Positions 1 through 11,500 of a DNA stretch of 64,000 nucleotides are shown piece after piece. Location: the NCBI RefSeq assembly GCF_040807025.1, contig NC_090946.1, positions 7,420,001 through 7,484,000 on the forward strand. Direction: 5' to 3'. The DNA is from Struthio camelus. Its lineage: Eukaryota > Chordata > Aves > Struthioniformes > Struthionidae. Within the stretch, counting starts at the first letter, position 1, and each line of letters starts with the position of its first letter. The notes below the pieces were generated by a model that worked only from the letters and a program-made list of their open reading frames with translations, did not search any database and was not told the origin of the DNA. Made by a program: the position numbers and the translations under genes.

Positions 1-431
1 TACGGGGAGCGCACACGTGCGGGCGCCTAGCTCCCTTCTCCAGGGATAAAACCGCCTCGAGCCGGGGCTCCCCACGGGACGACGAGCCCAGCGGCATCCT
101 TCGGGCGCTGCCCGAGGGCTGGGGACCGGAACAGGCGGCGAGGGCAGGCTGACGCAGGGGAGGCAGGCGCTCGCCCCGAAAGCGGGCGCGGGACAAGCGG
201 ATGCGGGGGCAGCGTTTGGGCCGACGAAGGAGCCGGGGTGGGGGGGAGTGGGGGGGCAAAAGGCGGCCTGGCGCAGCGGGACACCGGGCGGGCCCGGGCG
301 TCGTGGAGGGCAGCGGGCAGGCGGTAGGGGAGAGGGTGCCCAGCCCGGGGCCGCCTCCCTCCCTCCCTCCCTCCCTTCCCCCCACCACTCACCCCGCCCC
401 GAGGCCACGGAGACGGCCGCAGGGCACTCAC
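1..431 (-). other. ZFP91: ZFP91 intron 1, 5' part
   Basis: The donor GTGAGT (revcomp of 426-431) opens an intron that runs off the left edge. The sequence is GC-rich with a CCCT-repeat pyrimidine run near 353-380. I see no further exon. Confidence 0.7.
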
Positions 432-751
432 CCGGCGCGGTGGGCGCCCTTCTTGGTGGCGGGCGGCGTCTCGGCGGCGGCGGGCTGCTCGGCGGCGGGT
501 CGGGCCGCGGGGCTGCTGCGGCGGCGCCGGGGGTATTCGGCCTTGCGGCGGCGGGAAGCAACGGCGGCGGCGGCGGCGGCTCCCCCCGCGGCGCGGCCCC
601 GCTCCCGGCCGCCCCGCAGCACCCGGCTGCCCGCCGACTCCTCCCCCTGCTCGGCGGGCGGCGGGCGGCGGCGGCCCGAGGTCGGCCTGTCGGCCGGCGG
701 CTGCTGCTGCTCCTCGGCGGCGCCGCCCGGCTGCTCCGTGCCCGCCGGCAT
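432..751 (-). CDS. ZFP91: ZFP91, first coding exon (partial gene)
   Basis: ZFP91 is a nuclear C2H2 zinc-finger protein described as an atypical E3 ligase that stabilises NIK by K63-linked ubiquitin in non-canonical NF-kB signalling. Only the N-terminal exon is here. The ATG is at 751-749 and the exon ends at a GTGAGT donor (431-426), leaving 106 codons plus 2 nt. The translation contains SRVLRGGRERGRAA, a poly-Ala run and SRRRKAEYPRRRRSSP, nearly identical to the human N-terminus (human has RGGRDRGRAA and SRRRKAEYPRRRRSSPSARP). The start MPAGTEQP fits human MPGETEEP. The stretch before SRVLRGG is rich in Gln, Pro and Glu and poorly conserved. The zinc fingers lie beyond position 1. Upstream in-frame codons exist, but the conserved Met is the best start. 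Confidence 0.9.
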
Positions 752-1420
752 CGGGGCGGCGAGCGGAGGGGCCGCGGCGGCGGCGGCGGCTGCTCCCCCG
801 CGCTCCTCCCGCCAACCCCCCTGCCCTCCCCTCCCGGCCGCCGCGCCCCGCCCCCCTCCGCTCAGCCGCGGCCAATCAGCGGCTTCACGCGGCGCCTCCG
901 GCCGCCCCACCTTCGCCCGGCGCCCGCCAATCCGCGGGCGGACCCTCCTCCCCCCGCCTCCCGCCGCCTACCTCCTCCTCGCCCCTTCCCCCGGCTCTCC
1001 CGCCTCTCGCGCCCCGCCCGGCCAATCCGCGGCCGGGCTCTGCGGCTTCGGACCCGCCTCCCTCTCCCCCTCCCCACCCCCTCCTCGGCGCGGCCAACCA
1101 GCAGGCGGCACCGCCGCGCGCCGCGCCGCGCAGGCGCAGCCGCGCCTGCCCCGCTCGCTCGCCGCCGCCCTCCCCCCCTTCCCCCGCGCCGCCGCCGCGA
1201 GCGCGCGCGCCCTCCCCCCCCCCCTCCCCGAGCGCGGCCCGTTCAACCGCCGCTCACCGCCCCGCGGCCCCCCCTCCCCCCCGCCGCCCGCCCCCCCCGC
1301 CGCCGCGAACCCGGGCGCCGCCGCCGCTCCTACCGCCGCCGCTTGGGCCCCTCGGGCTCCCCCCGAGTCCCTCCGCTGGGGCGGGTGAGGCCGGGCAAAG
1401 GAAGCCGCTCCCGCTCGCTT
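752..1420 (-). promoter_or_regulatory. ZFP91: ZFP91 CpG-island promoter with repeated CCAAT boxes
   Basis: This is a dense CpG island just upstream of the ZFP91 start with no TATA box. CCAAT boxes on the plus strand lie at 872-876, 927-931 and 1022-1026, with a CCAAC variant at 1093-1097. Two of them share the longer context GCCAATCCGCGG. They suggest NF-Y-driven initiation. No precise start site can be read from sequence. Confidence 0.6.
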
Positions 1421-1689
1421 CCCCCCCCCTCAATCCCCCCCCCCCGCCGCTGCGGCCTGCACGGCCGCTCCCTGCCCGCGGGGCTGCGGCGCCGCTCGCG
1501 GGGCCGGCGAGGCTTTGCGGCGGGGGGGGGGGGGTTTGGCGGGGGAGGGGGGTGGGCGGGAAGGGGGTATATTTTTGGCTGTCGCTTCTCCTTTAAGAGA
1601 GAAGGAGGAAGGGGAGGAAGGGAGGGGGGGAGGGAGGGAAAAAAAAAAAAAAAAAACGCCCCGTCGGGCGGCGGGTGAAAGTCGGTGAC

Positions 1690-1700
1690 AAAATGGCGGC
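1690..1700 (+). promoter_or_regulatory. YY1-type motif AAAATGGCGGC
   Basis: A match to the YY1 core (AAnATGGCGGC) lies in the outer part of the CpG island. Such sites are common just downstream of housekeeping transcription starts, so it may mark a second start, possibly a divergent plus-strand transcript. No plus-strand coding exon was recognised after it. Confidence 0.45.
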
Positions 1701-1774
1701 CGGCGCAAAGGGGGCGGGGCTCGGCGCCGCGGCCCCTCCCCCTTCCGCCGCGGCCGCGCGGCTGCGCGGCGCCT

Positions 1775-1893
1775 GCCGGGAGCTGTAGTTTCCCCTCCCG
1801 TTCCTGGGCGTGGGCGGAAGTGGCCGCGGAGCATGCTGGGAGTTGTAGTTTCTCGGATGGCGGCCGCGGGGCATGCTGGGAGTTGTAGTCTCC
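1775..1893 (+). promoter_or_regulatory. Three tandem ZNF143/THAP11 (SBS) motifs
   Basis: Three copies of the motif known in reverse as ACTACAnnTCCCAGCATGC are present: 1775-1794 (weaker, GCCGGGAGCTGTAGTTTCCC), 1831-1850 and 1871-1890 (both GCATGCTGGGAGTTGTAGT). The GAGTTGTAG cores are spaced 60 and 40 bp apart. ZNF143 and THAP11/HCFC1 bind this motif at housekeeping promoters. Confidence 0.8.
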
Positions 1894-3855
1894 TCCCGCT
1901 CTTAGCCACCCTTTTAGAGCAGGAGGGCGGCAAGATAACACTTCTACATCCCCCCAAACCCCCCCATCTCCCCCCCCCCCCCAGTTCCTGAAAAGATTGG
2001 CTTAAACTGCTTGGCTTTCATCTACTTTCACCTACAGGGGATTTGCCTCCTGCCCCTCGTTCCCGGTTCCTGCGCGGTCCGACAGCCCGGCGTCTCCCTT
2101 CCCCGGGAACGGGGGCATCTCCGTCGCCCTCCCGGCCCCGCGAGCGGCCGAAGGAGCCCGGGACGGGCACGGCCACGCTCGCGCGGGGCCGGGAGTCGGG
2201 AAGTTGTACCGCTCTGCAGCGCACCGGGTAAAAACCGGGTCGTTTCCCCCCTGCCCGAGTTGCTGATGGGTCCCTCGGCGCAGTTTCGACAGCAGCTGGC
2301 TGCCGTCGTGACGCCCGGCAGGTCTCGCCGCTAGAAAGCGGAGCGATAAAAGTCACCTGGGCTTCTGGCTGGGCGCAGGTAGTTAAGTACCTGCCACCTG
2401 CAGGTTCATCTGCCCGAAGAGCGAGGAACCCGTGCCGGTTTCTCCGCCATCGGGCCGCTTTTTGGACAAAGCAAACCTGGCCGTGCTGGTCCACGGCACC
2501 TTCGCAGCTGCCTCTGGGCGTCAAAAAATGGGGGCTTCTGCAGGACGCCCCAATCTCTGCCCACCCGCGGGCAAAAACCCCCAAAACCCTGAGTGACGCA
2601 AACCCCAGAGGAAGCGAGGCTGGAGCAGAAGCGAAAGCACGTGCGCGGCCCGGCCTCTGCCGCTGTCTCCCCGCGCTACCGCCCTGCTCGTCCGCTATGG
2701 GCGACTTGGGTAAGCGAAGCCCCTCTCGAGGGGGCGGCCAGGGGGCCCGAGCTGTCACCGAAAACGGCCTTGCAAAGAGCGCTGGGAGGCGGGAAAGGAG
2801 CTGCGCCGGGGCCGGGGGCCGTCGGCAGCCCCGGGACAGCGAGCGAGGAGACGGGCTGCAGACACGCTGCAAGGAAGGTGCGAGGACGTCCCTTCGTCCC
2901 CCCATCCCCAGCATCGTCCCTTTGTCCAGACACCTCCAGCACTGTCCCCCTGTCTAGACATCGTCCCTTCATCCTCCCACCCCCAGCGTTGTCCCTTCAT
3001 TCAGCCATCCCCACCATCGTCCATTTATCCCCCCACCCCCAGCATTGTCCCCCCATCCAGCCATCCCCAGCATTGTCCCTTTGTCCCCCCGTCCCCAGCA
3101 TCATCCCCCCCAGCCCGACAGCCCCGGCCCCCCTCTCCCTGCTGTCAGCCAAGGAATAAAACGCCCGGCTCTGCCTCTGCTCCCCTTGCCGCCGCCTTCG
3201 GGGGCGAACGCGCCGGCCGCCCCCTCCACCGGGCTCGCGGCCGGCTTCGGGCTCCCCCCAGGAGAGCTCGGAGGGCCGCACCGAGGCCGCAGCCCGCCCA
3301 AATATTACCCCCCTTCCACGGAGACACGGTTCAGATGGGGACGTGGCTGGTGTCCAGCCGCCATCCCGGCTCTGCGCTTCCCCCCGGGGTGCGGGGCACG
3401 GCCCTGCTTTCGGGAAGGCGCCAGGGCAAAAAGGTTGCGGCGCAGGGCCGCAGCAGCACCCCCTCGCCTCGACCGGTTGTTGGGATTCCTTCCCCTTTTT
3501 ACACCTACTTTTAGGTAAAAGCAAGCCGAGCAAATGGGGATTTGCGTGACCTTTTTTTAAACATGGGCGGGGGGGGAAAAAAAACCACAGTCCAGCCCAA
3601 GAAAGCGGCGGGTGCAGAGCGGCGTCTTCTACAGCAAAGCCCGAGCAGGTGCCCCTTCGAACGGGAGCGCCAAGAGAAAAGCCGCTTCATCAAACCTAAG
3701 TAAAATTTAAAGAAACCAAAAACCCCCCTAAGAACTAAAAGATAAAAAACAGTCCTGGGTCCCCAAAAGCCCGGGCCCCGCAGACGGGGGCTGCGGTGGC
3801 CCCAAGGGAGCGCCGTACCGCCCGCCTTCTTTCAGCACCCAGCAACAGCAACTCG
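1894..3855. other. Intergenic between ZFP91 promoter and CTNND1 3' end
   Basis: No recognisable exon. The stretch has scattered CpG-rich sequence, a C-rich imperfect tandem repeat (listed separately) and A-rich runs after 3540. Open frames here are short and have no recognisable protein features. Confidence 0.6.
2895..3115 (+). repeat. C-rich imperfect minisatellite
   Basis: Diverged tandem units have the form CCCCAGCATTGTCCCTTTGTC / CATCCCCACCATCGTCC, about 20-30 bp each, from roughly 2895 to 3115. Units differ by several substitutions, so the array is old or gene-converted. Confidence 0.7.
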
Positions 3856-5509
3856 CCCACACTTTAAAAACTTTATTTATATAAAAAAATCATTTTGTTT
3901 TAAAAGCGTTACAAGAGTGTGCACAGGAATCAGACAACGAACAGCAGGTTCCCCCCCCGGCTCCCCCGCTTGCCCCCGGCAGAGCCGGAGGGGGGCGGAG
4001 GAAGGAAGGGGGAAGCTTTCTTTTTGGTTCATCTGGAATTAAAAATTAGAGGGGGGGGGGGAAGAAGAGGAATTAGTGTTTTACATACGTAAGAAACAAA
4101 AAGACGAGTTAGACCCCAGAACAAAACCAAGCCGAGGCGAGAGGGGGCCGGAGCCGGGGAGCGAGAGGCACAGATTGCGCCCGCTGCAGCCTGCTCCCTC
4201 TCTGTGCAGCGGGTGCAGGCCCACGGGGAGGGGGGGGGGTGTCCCCCCCCTCAGCTTGAACTACAGACCAGGGAAGGGCTCCAGTTTGCAGCTTGGCAAG
4301 GAGGCTTCCAGTTGCACAGGGAGAAAAGAAGATGGCAGCACTCCGGTTCCCAGCAGCGCTGCAGCCAGTTCAGGCCGGCAGCGGGGAAGGGAAGCGCTGG
4401 GCCCTGCCGGGAGCCTAACAACCACCCCCTCGGCCCAGCTAAGCCGGACAGTACGATTCAAAGAGCTATTTCACAGTGGCAGAGAAAGGCACGTGTCGAG
4501 AGAAAGGGAGAGGGGCGCCGGGGGATGAAACGGGGTGGGGGGGAGCGCGGCTCGCCACCTTGGCGCCCCTGCCAGCACCCGCTCCAGTACTTCGCTCAGT
4601 CCCTAAGAAACCTCTCCACCCCCAAAAGCCCTGCCGCGTCCCTTCCTTCCGCAAGGACCTACCTGGCCTCCCCCCCCTGCCAGCCCGGGGAGACCCCATC
4701 TTGCTCCCACACTGACCGTCTTCCCACATTAGGATCCCTCCTCATTCAGCCAGCCAAGTTGGGGGGGGGGGGGGCTGGCGACCCCGTCCAGACCTCTCTG
4801 CTCCCCCCACCGCAGAGCGAGGCTGCCGGGTCAGAACCCGATTTCCCCTTCCCGCACCCCTAAAAACCTCATCTAGAGCAAAGCAAGAGAAGTTATTGCT
4901 GTTTCTCCTTCCCCAACAACTCCAGCCCCCGCCTTGCCCAAACCGCCCCCCCAACGCCGCTGCCAGGGAGGGATGCTCCAAGTCGTCCCCGCAGCCTTGG
5001 CTGAAGGGCGATCCCGCACAAAAACACATCCCGGAGGCAACAAAAAGAAGTTGCTGGGGGGGAAGGTCTCAGTCCCTGTGCCCGACGCGGGCCGGGCCGA
5101 CGTCTCTCCGGGCGGAGGGCAGGCACGGGAGAGAAGGCAGTTCCTGGTGAAGGCAGAGAGGCGGAGGCGTTTCGCAGCGTGCACGCCGGCCGATGCGGCG
5201 CAGTCAGGCAGCAGAGTTTACTCCCTGGAGGAAGGAGGCGGCGGAGGACAGGGAAGGAGGAAGAAATATCGATAGAGACGTCCCAGAAGAGGGAGGTGCA
5301 GCTGTCTAGAGGAGGCAGAGCGGCCTGGGCTGCCCCCACCCCAGCAGGGACCAGGCCCAGTCATTTGGCTGGCTAGTTGGCACAAACAGTCCAGCAAAAA
5401 AACCAAAAATAAGACAAGGTAAAAATCAGTCCATTCCACCACGAAGAGTTATTTTATATATATATATAATATATTATCAACCCAAACTGAGTGGAGGCAG
5501 GGACGGCAG
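3856..5509 (-). other. CTNND1: CTNND1 3' UTR
   Basis: This is the noncoding stretch between the CTNND1 stop (5510-5512) and the AATAAA at 3872-3877. It holds an (AT)n patch at 5453-5475 and G-runs near 4050, 4235 and 4760. No conserved element was identified by eye. Confidence 0.6.
3872..3877 (-). terminator. CTNND1: CTNND1 poly(A) signal AATAAA
   Basis: TTTATT on the plus strand reads AATAAA on the minus strand, in an A/T-rich patch about 1.6 kb after the CTNND1 stop. It is the first canonical signal I noted downstream of the last exon. Cleavage is expected near 3850-3860. Confidence 0.65.
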
Positions 5510-8500
5510 CTAGATCTTCTGCTGTGGAGAAAGAGGGAGAGACGTTAGCATGCCCAGAGCGCGAGCAAGCGGAGACACGTGAGCCCGGCCGCTGCTGGAT
5601 GGAGGCGGCGATTGGAGGCAGCAACGTTCAGAGCAGAATTTGGCTGGCCAAAGCACCCCTAATTGAGAGAGCGCAGCAGGATCTGTCAACGCTGTTCAGA
5701 TTGGGCAGGGCACTGCGGGACATACCGACACGGGGTAAGACATGGCAACGTCCTCCTCCGCCTCCTCTACCTCAGGCTGCGATTCCTGCCCCTCCTCCTG
5801 CTGCAGACACACGGGGGTTAGTAGGGGTGATGGAGCAAGTGGGGGGTTAGTTGCGGGAGCCCAGTTCTCCCCTCCTCCTGGCCAGCCAGGACCAGTGTTG
5901 TCCCCCTGAACCCTCCCCCCCTGCCCAGTCCGCTCTTCTCTCGTTAGGAGGAGCCTCTCACCATCAACGGTGCTGCCTTCACCGGCTCCATATCTCCAAG
6001 GTCACCGGATCGGTCCAACGTCCTGCTGTGGTCCCTCTCGTTGAGTGTGGAATAGTTGTCTGGAGCAGGACAGCGGACAGTCAGATCGCACCACCTCGAC
6101 GGGAGCCTGCATCCTCCCCAAAGAGGAGAGCTCTGCCCCTTCCTGGCACACCGAGCAGGCGAAACGCCCCTCCTCCAGCCCCTCTCCTACCTGGTCCCAT
6201 GTTGCTCATCTGGATCTCCTCCCGGGAGGATTTCTTGTCTACAAGGATGGGAGAACAGCAGGTCAGACACTGCCCTGCAGCCACGAGTGGCGCGGGGCCG
6301 CTGCTTCCCTCAGCCGGCTGAGACCAGACTGAGCTGCCAACTCGACCTGCACCGCTGCCCCAAAAGGTGTTACAGGACTTATGTAAGCTCTGGCCATCAT
6401 TTCTAGCAGCGAGAAACCATCTGAAGGCCAGGCCGACAGCTTTGGGTTAAGTAGCCACAGCTTCCAAGAAGGCCAGGGAGTGGGGAGCAGGGAGGGGAGG
6501 AAGGCTGGCAGTTCTGGGTAACCACAAGCTAGGAGAAGATAGTGGGGACAGGTAGATGTTCCCATGGCCTGGGGCACCCTTGCCAAAAGGAGGACGCGTA
6601 CCTGCTTTTTGGTTTCGGTCAATGAGAGGCAAGGTGCTGTCATCAAAAGAGTTGCCACCCTGGGTCCGAGAGGTGTTGCTTAGGTTCACCTGGAGTACCA
6701 GACAGCAACTGCTCACACAGGGGCAGATACCCCTTCTCCATCACGACATGCAGCCCCTTCCAGTCCCCCCCCCTCCAAAAAGTCAGGATGGACCCAGGAA
6801 CACCCTCCTCCCACAGCCCAGGAGCAAGGGCTGAAGCAATCAGGGGGTGCTCTGGACCCTCTAAGGCCTGGCAGGCCAGAGGCAGCCTGGTGGAGCAGGG
6901 TTTGATTTGGATGCTGAACTTCTCCTCCTCCCTAAAGGGTTCAAGTAGCTAGTTTTACTGCTCTCATGTGCACCCACAACACCCACATGAAAAGGCAGAG
7001 CTGGACCGGGGCTGGGTCATAGCAGCACCCAGCCTTTATGAGGCAGGGACGGTCCCAGCTTTTGGGGAAGAAACGGAGCGCTGAGCACCCTGATTTCCAG
7101 CACTGCCACAACAGCATTAACTCTGCAAGCTTCCCTGGCTGCAGATCTGAATGCTCACGTGTGGGCCAAGGGGCTGAACAGCTCTGCAGACCATTTCTTC
7201 CTCAGCAAAGACTTTTCCCCTGCCAGCCATCCCCTGGGTAGCAGCAGACAGGACAATTTCAAGCGACTCCAGTCCCCTCCCCAGTGAGAGATTAAGGAGG
7301 CAAAAATCCAGCACTGCTGGGAACAGAGCTCAAGGGGCACCCTTCTCCCTGTAGCACTGATCCCACCCACCGCCCCAGCCAGCAACAGGGTGCTTGCAAC
7401 CATCCCCATACCTGGAAATCGGACTTCTTCCAGCCTTCCTTCTCCAGTGGCTTCCGCAGTTCTTTATAGCCCCAGACTGTCTGCAAGACGAGGGCAGCAG
7501 CTCGGACTTCTCTCTCCGAGCGGTTCCTAGAAAGAGGCAAGGGAAGAGATGTTTGGCAATACCCTCAAGCCTTGAGGGAGCCTCTGGGAAAGCCAAGGGA
7601 AGAAAACCTCCTTCTCTGCCCCTCACACCACAGAGCCTACCCCGATTTGTTGATCAGCACCAACTTCTCAATCCCCTGCGTTTCCCGCAGCTTCTTGGCC
7701 GCCTCAAGGTTGTCCACTATGACTTCATTGATGGTGCTGAGGATTGACACTACTGTGTCCTCAGAAAGGTTTTTGGCTGGCGTCTGCTGGCCTCCAGGCA
7801 GGTTCTTCACTAGGTTGGGGATAGCATGTTTACCTGAGAAGGGGAAAGAGTTAGGCACGAGCAGGAGAATTAGAAATAGCCAACAGCTTCGGCACTTTTC
7901 CTCAATGGAGTCCATCACGTGCCACTCTGGGAGAGGAGCAATAGATAGATAGATCCTGGGTCAATGCTGGCTGATGCCAGGCCCACATACTTCAACTGCC
8001 CAGGATGTAGAGAGAAGAGGTTCCTGCCTGCCCCAGGGAGACAGGGAAAGCGTGACCAGCCCTCGCCACACCAGGCCCTCCACAGCCCTCACCTATCAGC
8101 TCTTTGTTACGCAAGTCGACAGCCAGGTTGCGCAGGGCTCCGGACGCAGCTTTCACAACGCGCTCGCTGTCGTTGGTCAGGAGGTCGGCAATGGCGGAGA
8201 GCCCCTTCTCCTGGCGAAGCGCTGAACGGATGCACCGTCCGTACTACAGGGGGGGAGAGAGGGTAGAGCGCCACGGTGTAACCTGGGCAGGCACAGCCTC
8301 TTTCTGCTCCTGGCAATGGGGATATGACTGGGAGCCGTGTAGCCCACCTTGATCTTCGCAAGAAGGATCCCTGGCTTCAGCCCAACAGGGAGAGAGACCA
8401 TAAAGGCCCCATTCCTGCCCCAGGATGAAATATCTCATGTCTTAAGCAGGGTCACAAAGACATCATCCACACGAGAGCCGTTCCAAGCCTCTCCTAGGCC

Positions 8501-11500
8501 CAAACAGACCTGAGCCTGGTAACACAGCAAGCAGAGGGGCATGCAGGACTGAGCCTCGCTCTGGGGCACCCAAGGGACATATGTAGCACGGCAGTGCTAG
8601 ACCCAAAGGGCACACCGTTCTGGCACTATCAGTCAGCCGTAATTCATGCTGTGGCCCATCAGCCCCGACGGGGGGAAGCTGGGCAGTAGATGCTCTGACA
8701 GACAGACAGCCACCTTATCCTCCCTGTGTGCACGGCCCTGCGCAGAGGTGGCTGCTTCAGGGCAAACCCAGAGGCTTGGCAAGCTGTAAGTTACTGGCAC
8801 TGCACACTGCCAGGCCCAGATCACCTCAGCCATGTCTAAGCCCAAGCTTTGCGATTCCTTGTTCCCAGACCTGTAACCTGGTAAGCCCTGGGGGGTTATG
8901 TCTGAACAGGAAGGTGCCAATTCACAGCAGGGAGTCTGAGGTCAAAGCCCTCCTGCAGGCCAGGCAAGCAAGATTTCCCAGCCGGTCTCTTCATGCACGC
9001 AAGTGAGGGCTGAAGAGCAGGACCGTCCAGCACTAGGCATTAGCCTCAACCTTTCATTCCCTTCTCTCAGTCTAGACAGCTGAAGGAGTGACAGGGAACA
9101 GGCTGCAGGCAAGGAGACCTACGGGCAGTCCTCAGGAAAACAAAGCTGGCAGGGAGCACAGAGCCATTAACAGCACAGGAGACACGGCCCACATCTGAAT
9201 CGTGCTGCTGAATGATGTCTTCTTGGGCGTGACGTCACGCACGACAAGTGGCCCTCTACAGCTCTGCCGGTACCTGAGGCTGCTGCCTCCCCGCTCCCCA
9301 AGGCCCCCTTTCCCTGCAAGGCCAATGAACTCGGACATGCCCACCTCCACGAGGCACTCACCGTCCAACGGCCAGCACACAGATTCTGAATGGCTCCTGC
9401 CGAAGCCTCTAAGATAGCTGGAGTCTTGCTTTCCTTTAACAGAGAGATGTATATCCGGACCACTTCTGGCTGGAAGAGTAGCTCATAGCCTGCCAAAGGG
9501 ACACAAAGCAGGAGAAGTTACCCAAGGGCTCTGCCAGCACCGAGACCAAGCAACTGACTTGTTCAAAGGAGTCCCACCAGACACCCAAGGCCTGAAGCTT
9601 TTAGCCTAGAGGCTGGACGCTCAGCACACAGAGGCCAGACTGCCCCACGCTGCAGGAAAACCAGACCCCCAGCACCAGTCGGGGTCAGGCTGGAGGCTGT
9701 GCCTGCAGGCTCCAAGACGCACGGCGGCTCAGGAGAGGTTCTGGGCTGAGCCACGGCACTATCAGCAGCAGAACGTCCTCAATTTTAGTTTAACACCTGG
9801 CTAAGAGGTACCACATCCAGGCCAGGGCACGTACTGGGGCAGCAAGCTCAGCAGCTGGGCGCTGCGGTAGCAAAAGGCTCATCTGTTGCTCTCGGCACCA
9901 GTGGCAGCATCTCACGCTTGCACAGGAAGAAGGGGAAACACCCTGTGAGAGTGGCTGCTAAGGAACAGGCTGGAAGAGGCTTGGGTTCAGCTCGTCCTCA
10001 CAGACTGAGGGCGCCAGGTCTCCGCAGGACCAGGTCTCTAGCAGGTAGACAGCAATAAGGCCTCCAAGCATCAACTCCTTTCCATGCAAATACATGCTGA
10101 GAAGTGGCTTCTAAAGCAGCGTTTTAGCTTGCTTCTCCCCTTCTCTAATCTACCGCCACTGCCCAGTGGCCAAGCAGAGATGGGGTCAAAGTTTGCAGCT
10201 GCGTGGCCAGATTTTCCATCTTGCTCTAGGAGTTTTGCATCCATCCTGACAGGTGACTCCTCCAGTTCCTCCACCGAGGCGGACGCCGATTCTTTCCCCA
10301 CAGGGTGAAGCAGCTGCGAGCGTCTGATGGCACGCTTGCCGCACTACAAGACTCAAGTTGCACCAGCCACAACTCAGGTCAGCCTGGCAGGGGCACAGTT
10401 GCATATTCAAGCTGCTCACAAGGACAGGGAAGCTGAGGACGGACGTGAAACTCCTCCAGCGCAGGTCAATTCTTTGTATTCCTTAGAGGCCCCAGGGTCC
10501 TCCCAGGAAGCACAGGGTGTTTTGAGGCAAAGCACAGAGCCAAACTCAAGCCCTGGGCTCGAGTTTGCCCACTGCTCTGCCAGTGGGGAGGCACTTGTAG
10601 CCCTCAGAAGTTAGAAGTCTCTCCCCTGAAGGCTTCTCAGAATGATCCTTCCTCACATTTGTGTTGGAGAGCAGCATTTCCGGTTGTAAAGTCTTTCAGG
10701 ACCAGAAGAGAAGCGCAGGCCAGGGAATAAGTCACCCCGAGAAGTCTACGACACGACAGAGAACTACCCTTCCCAAGGCTGCATCTCCATGCTGTTCCTC
10801 AGTCCAAGGCAACAGCTCCCTCAGCAGCCCTAGCAAACATCTTCAGGCAGCGCTGACCTCTGCCAAACACAAGAGGCCTCTTTCAGTAGGATCCACCTTC
10901 AAAGGTGCCTGTGGCAGAGCTAGTGTTTTAACAGGAACTTGGGCAACCAAAAACAGCACTTCCAAGTCTAACTTCCATCCATTTGGGAGGCTCACTTCAG
11001 TAGGAAGCCAACCCAGCCCTTCTCCAGGGCTGCTTGTGGAAAAGGAGGCCTGTGCACCTGAACCCTGCAAAGACGCACTAGGGAACGTACCTTTGGCTGG
11101 AGCTGTTCTTTTAGGGAAATCCACTGTATCGGCACCAAGGTCTTCTGGGGTTTTTTTACCTTCAAAGAGCAAGCACAGAGGCATAAGACACCTCTTCCCA
11201 CCCATCTCAGCCCAATAGCTTATCGCCACCTGCTACAGGAACAAGCCCAGAGGCAAGGCGAAGCTAAGCTACCAGCATGCCCCAGGATGGGACGACAAGG
11301 GCACCACCATGGTGCAGGCAGCACATGCCCAACTGGGGTGGAACAGAGGAGACAGCTAGAGAAAGCACCCAATCAAACCACAGAAAAATTAAAACCAAGA
11401 GCACACTCACCTCTGGAGAACCATTCGTCTATTGGCGAAGCGGAGAGAAGGACAGGAGAGAGGGGAGGCAGGAGGAGAGAAGTGCCGACAGCATCATGGG

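Noticed and set aside
201-1678. Long plus-strand open frames of 395 and 476 codons
   Set aside because: They lie antisense to the ZFP91 exon and across its CpG island. Extreme GC content suppresses stop codons, and the peptides are low-complexity Pro/Arg/Ala with no domain.
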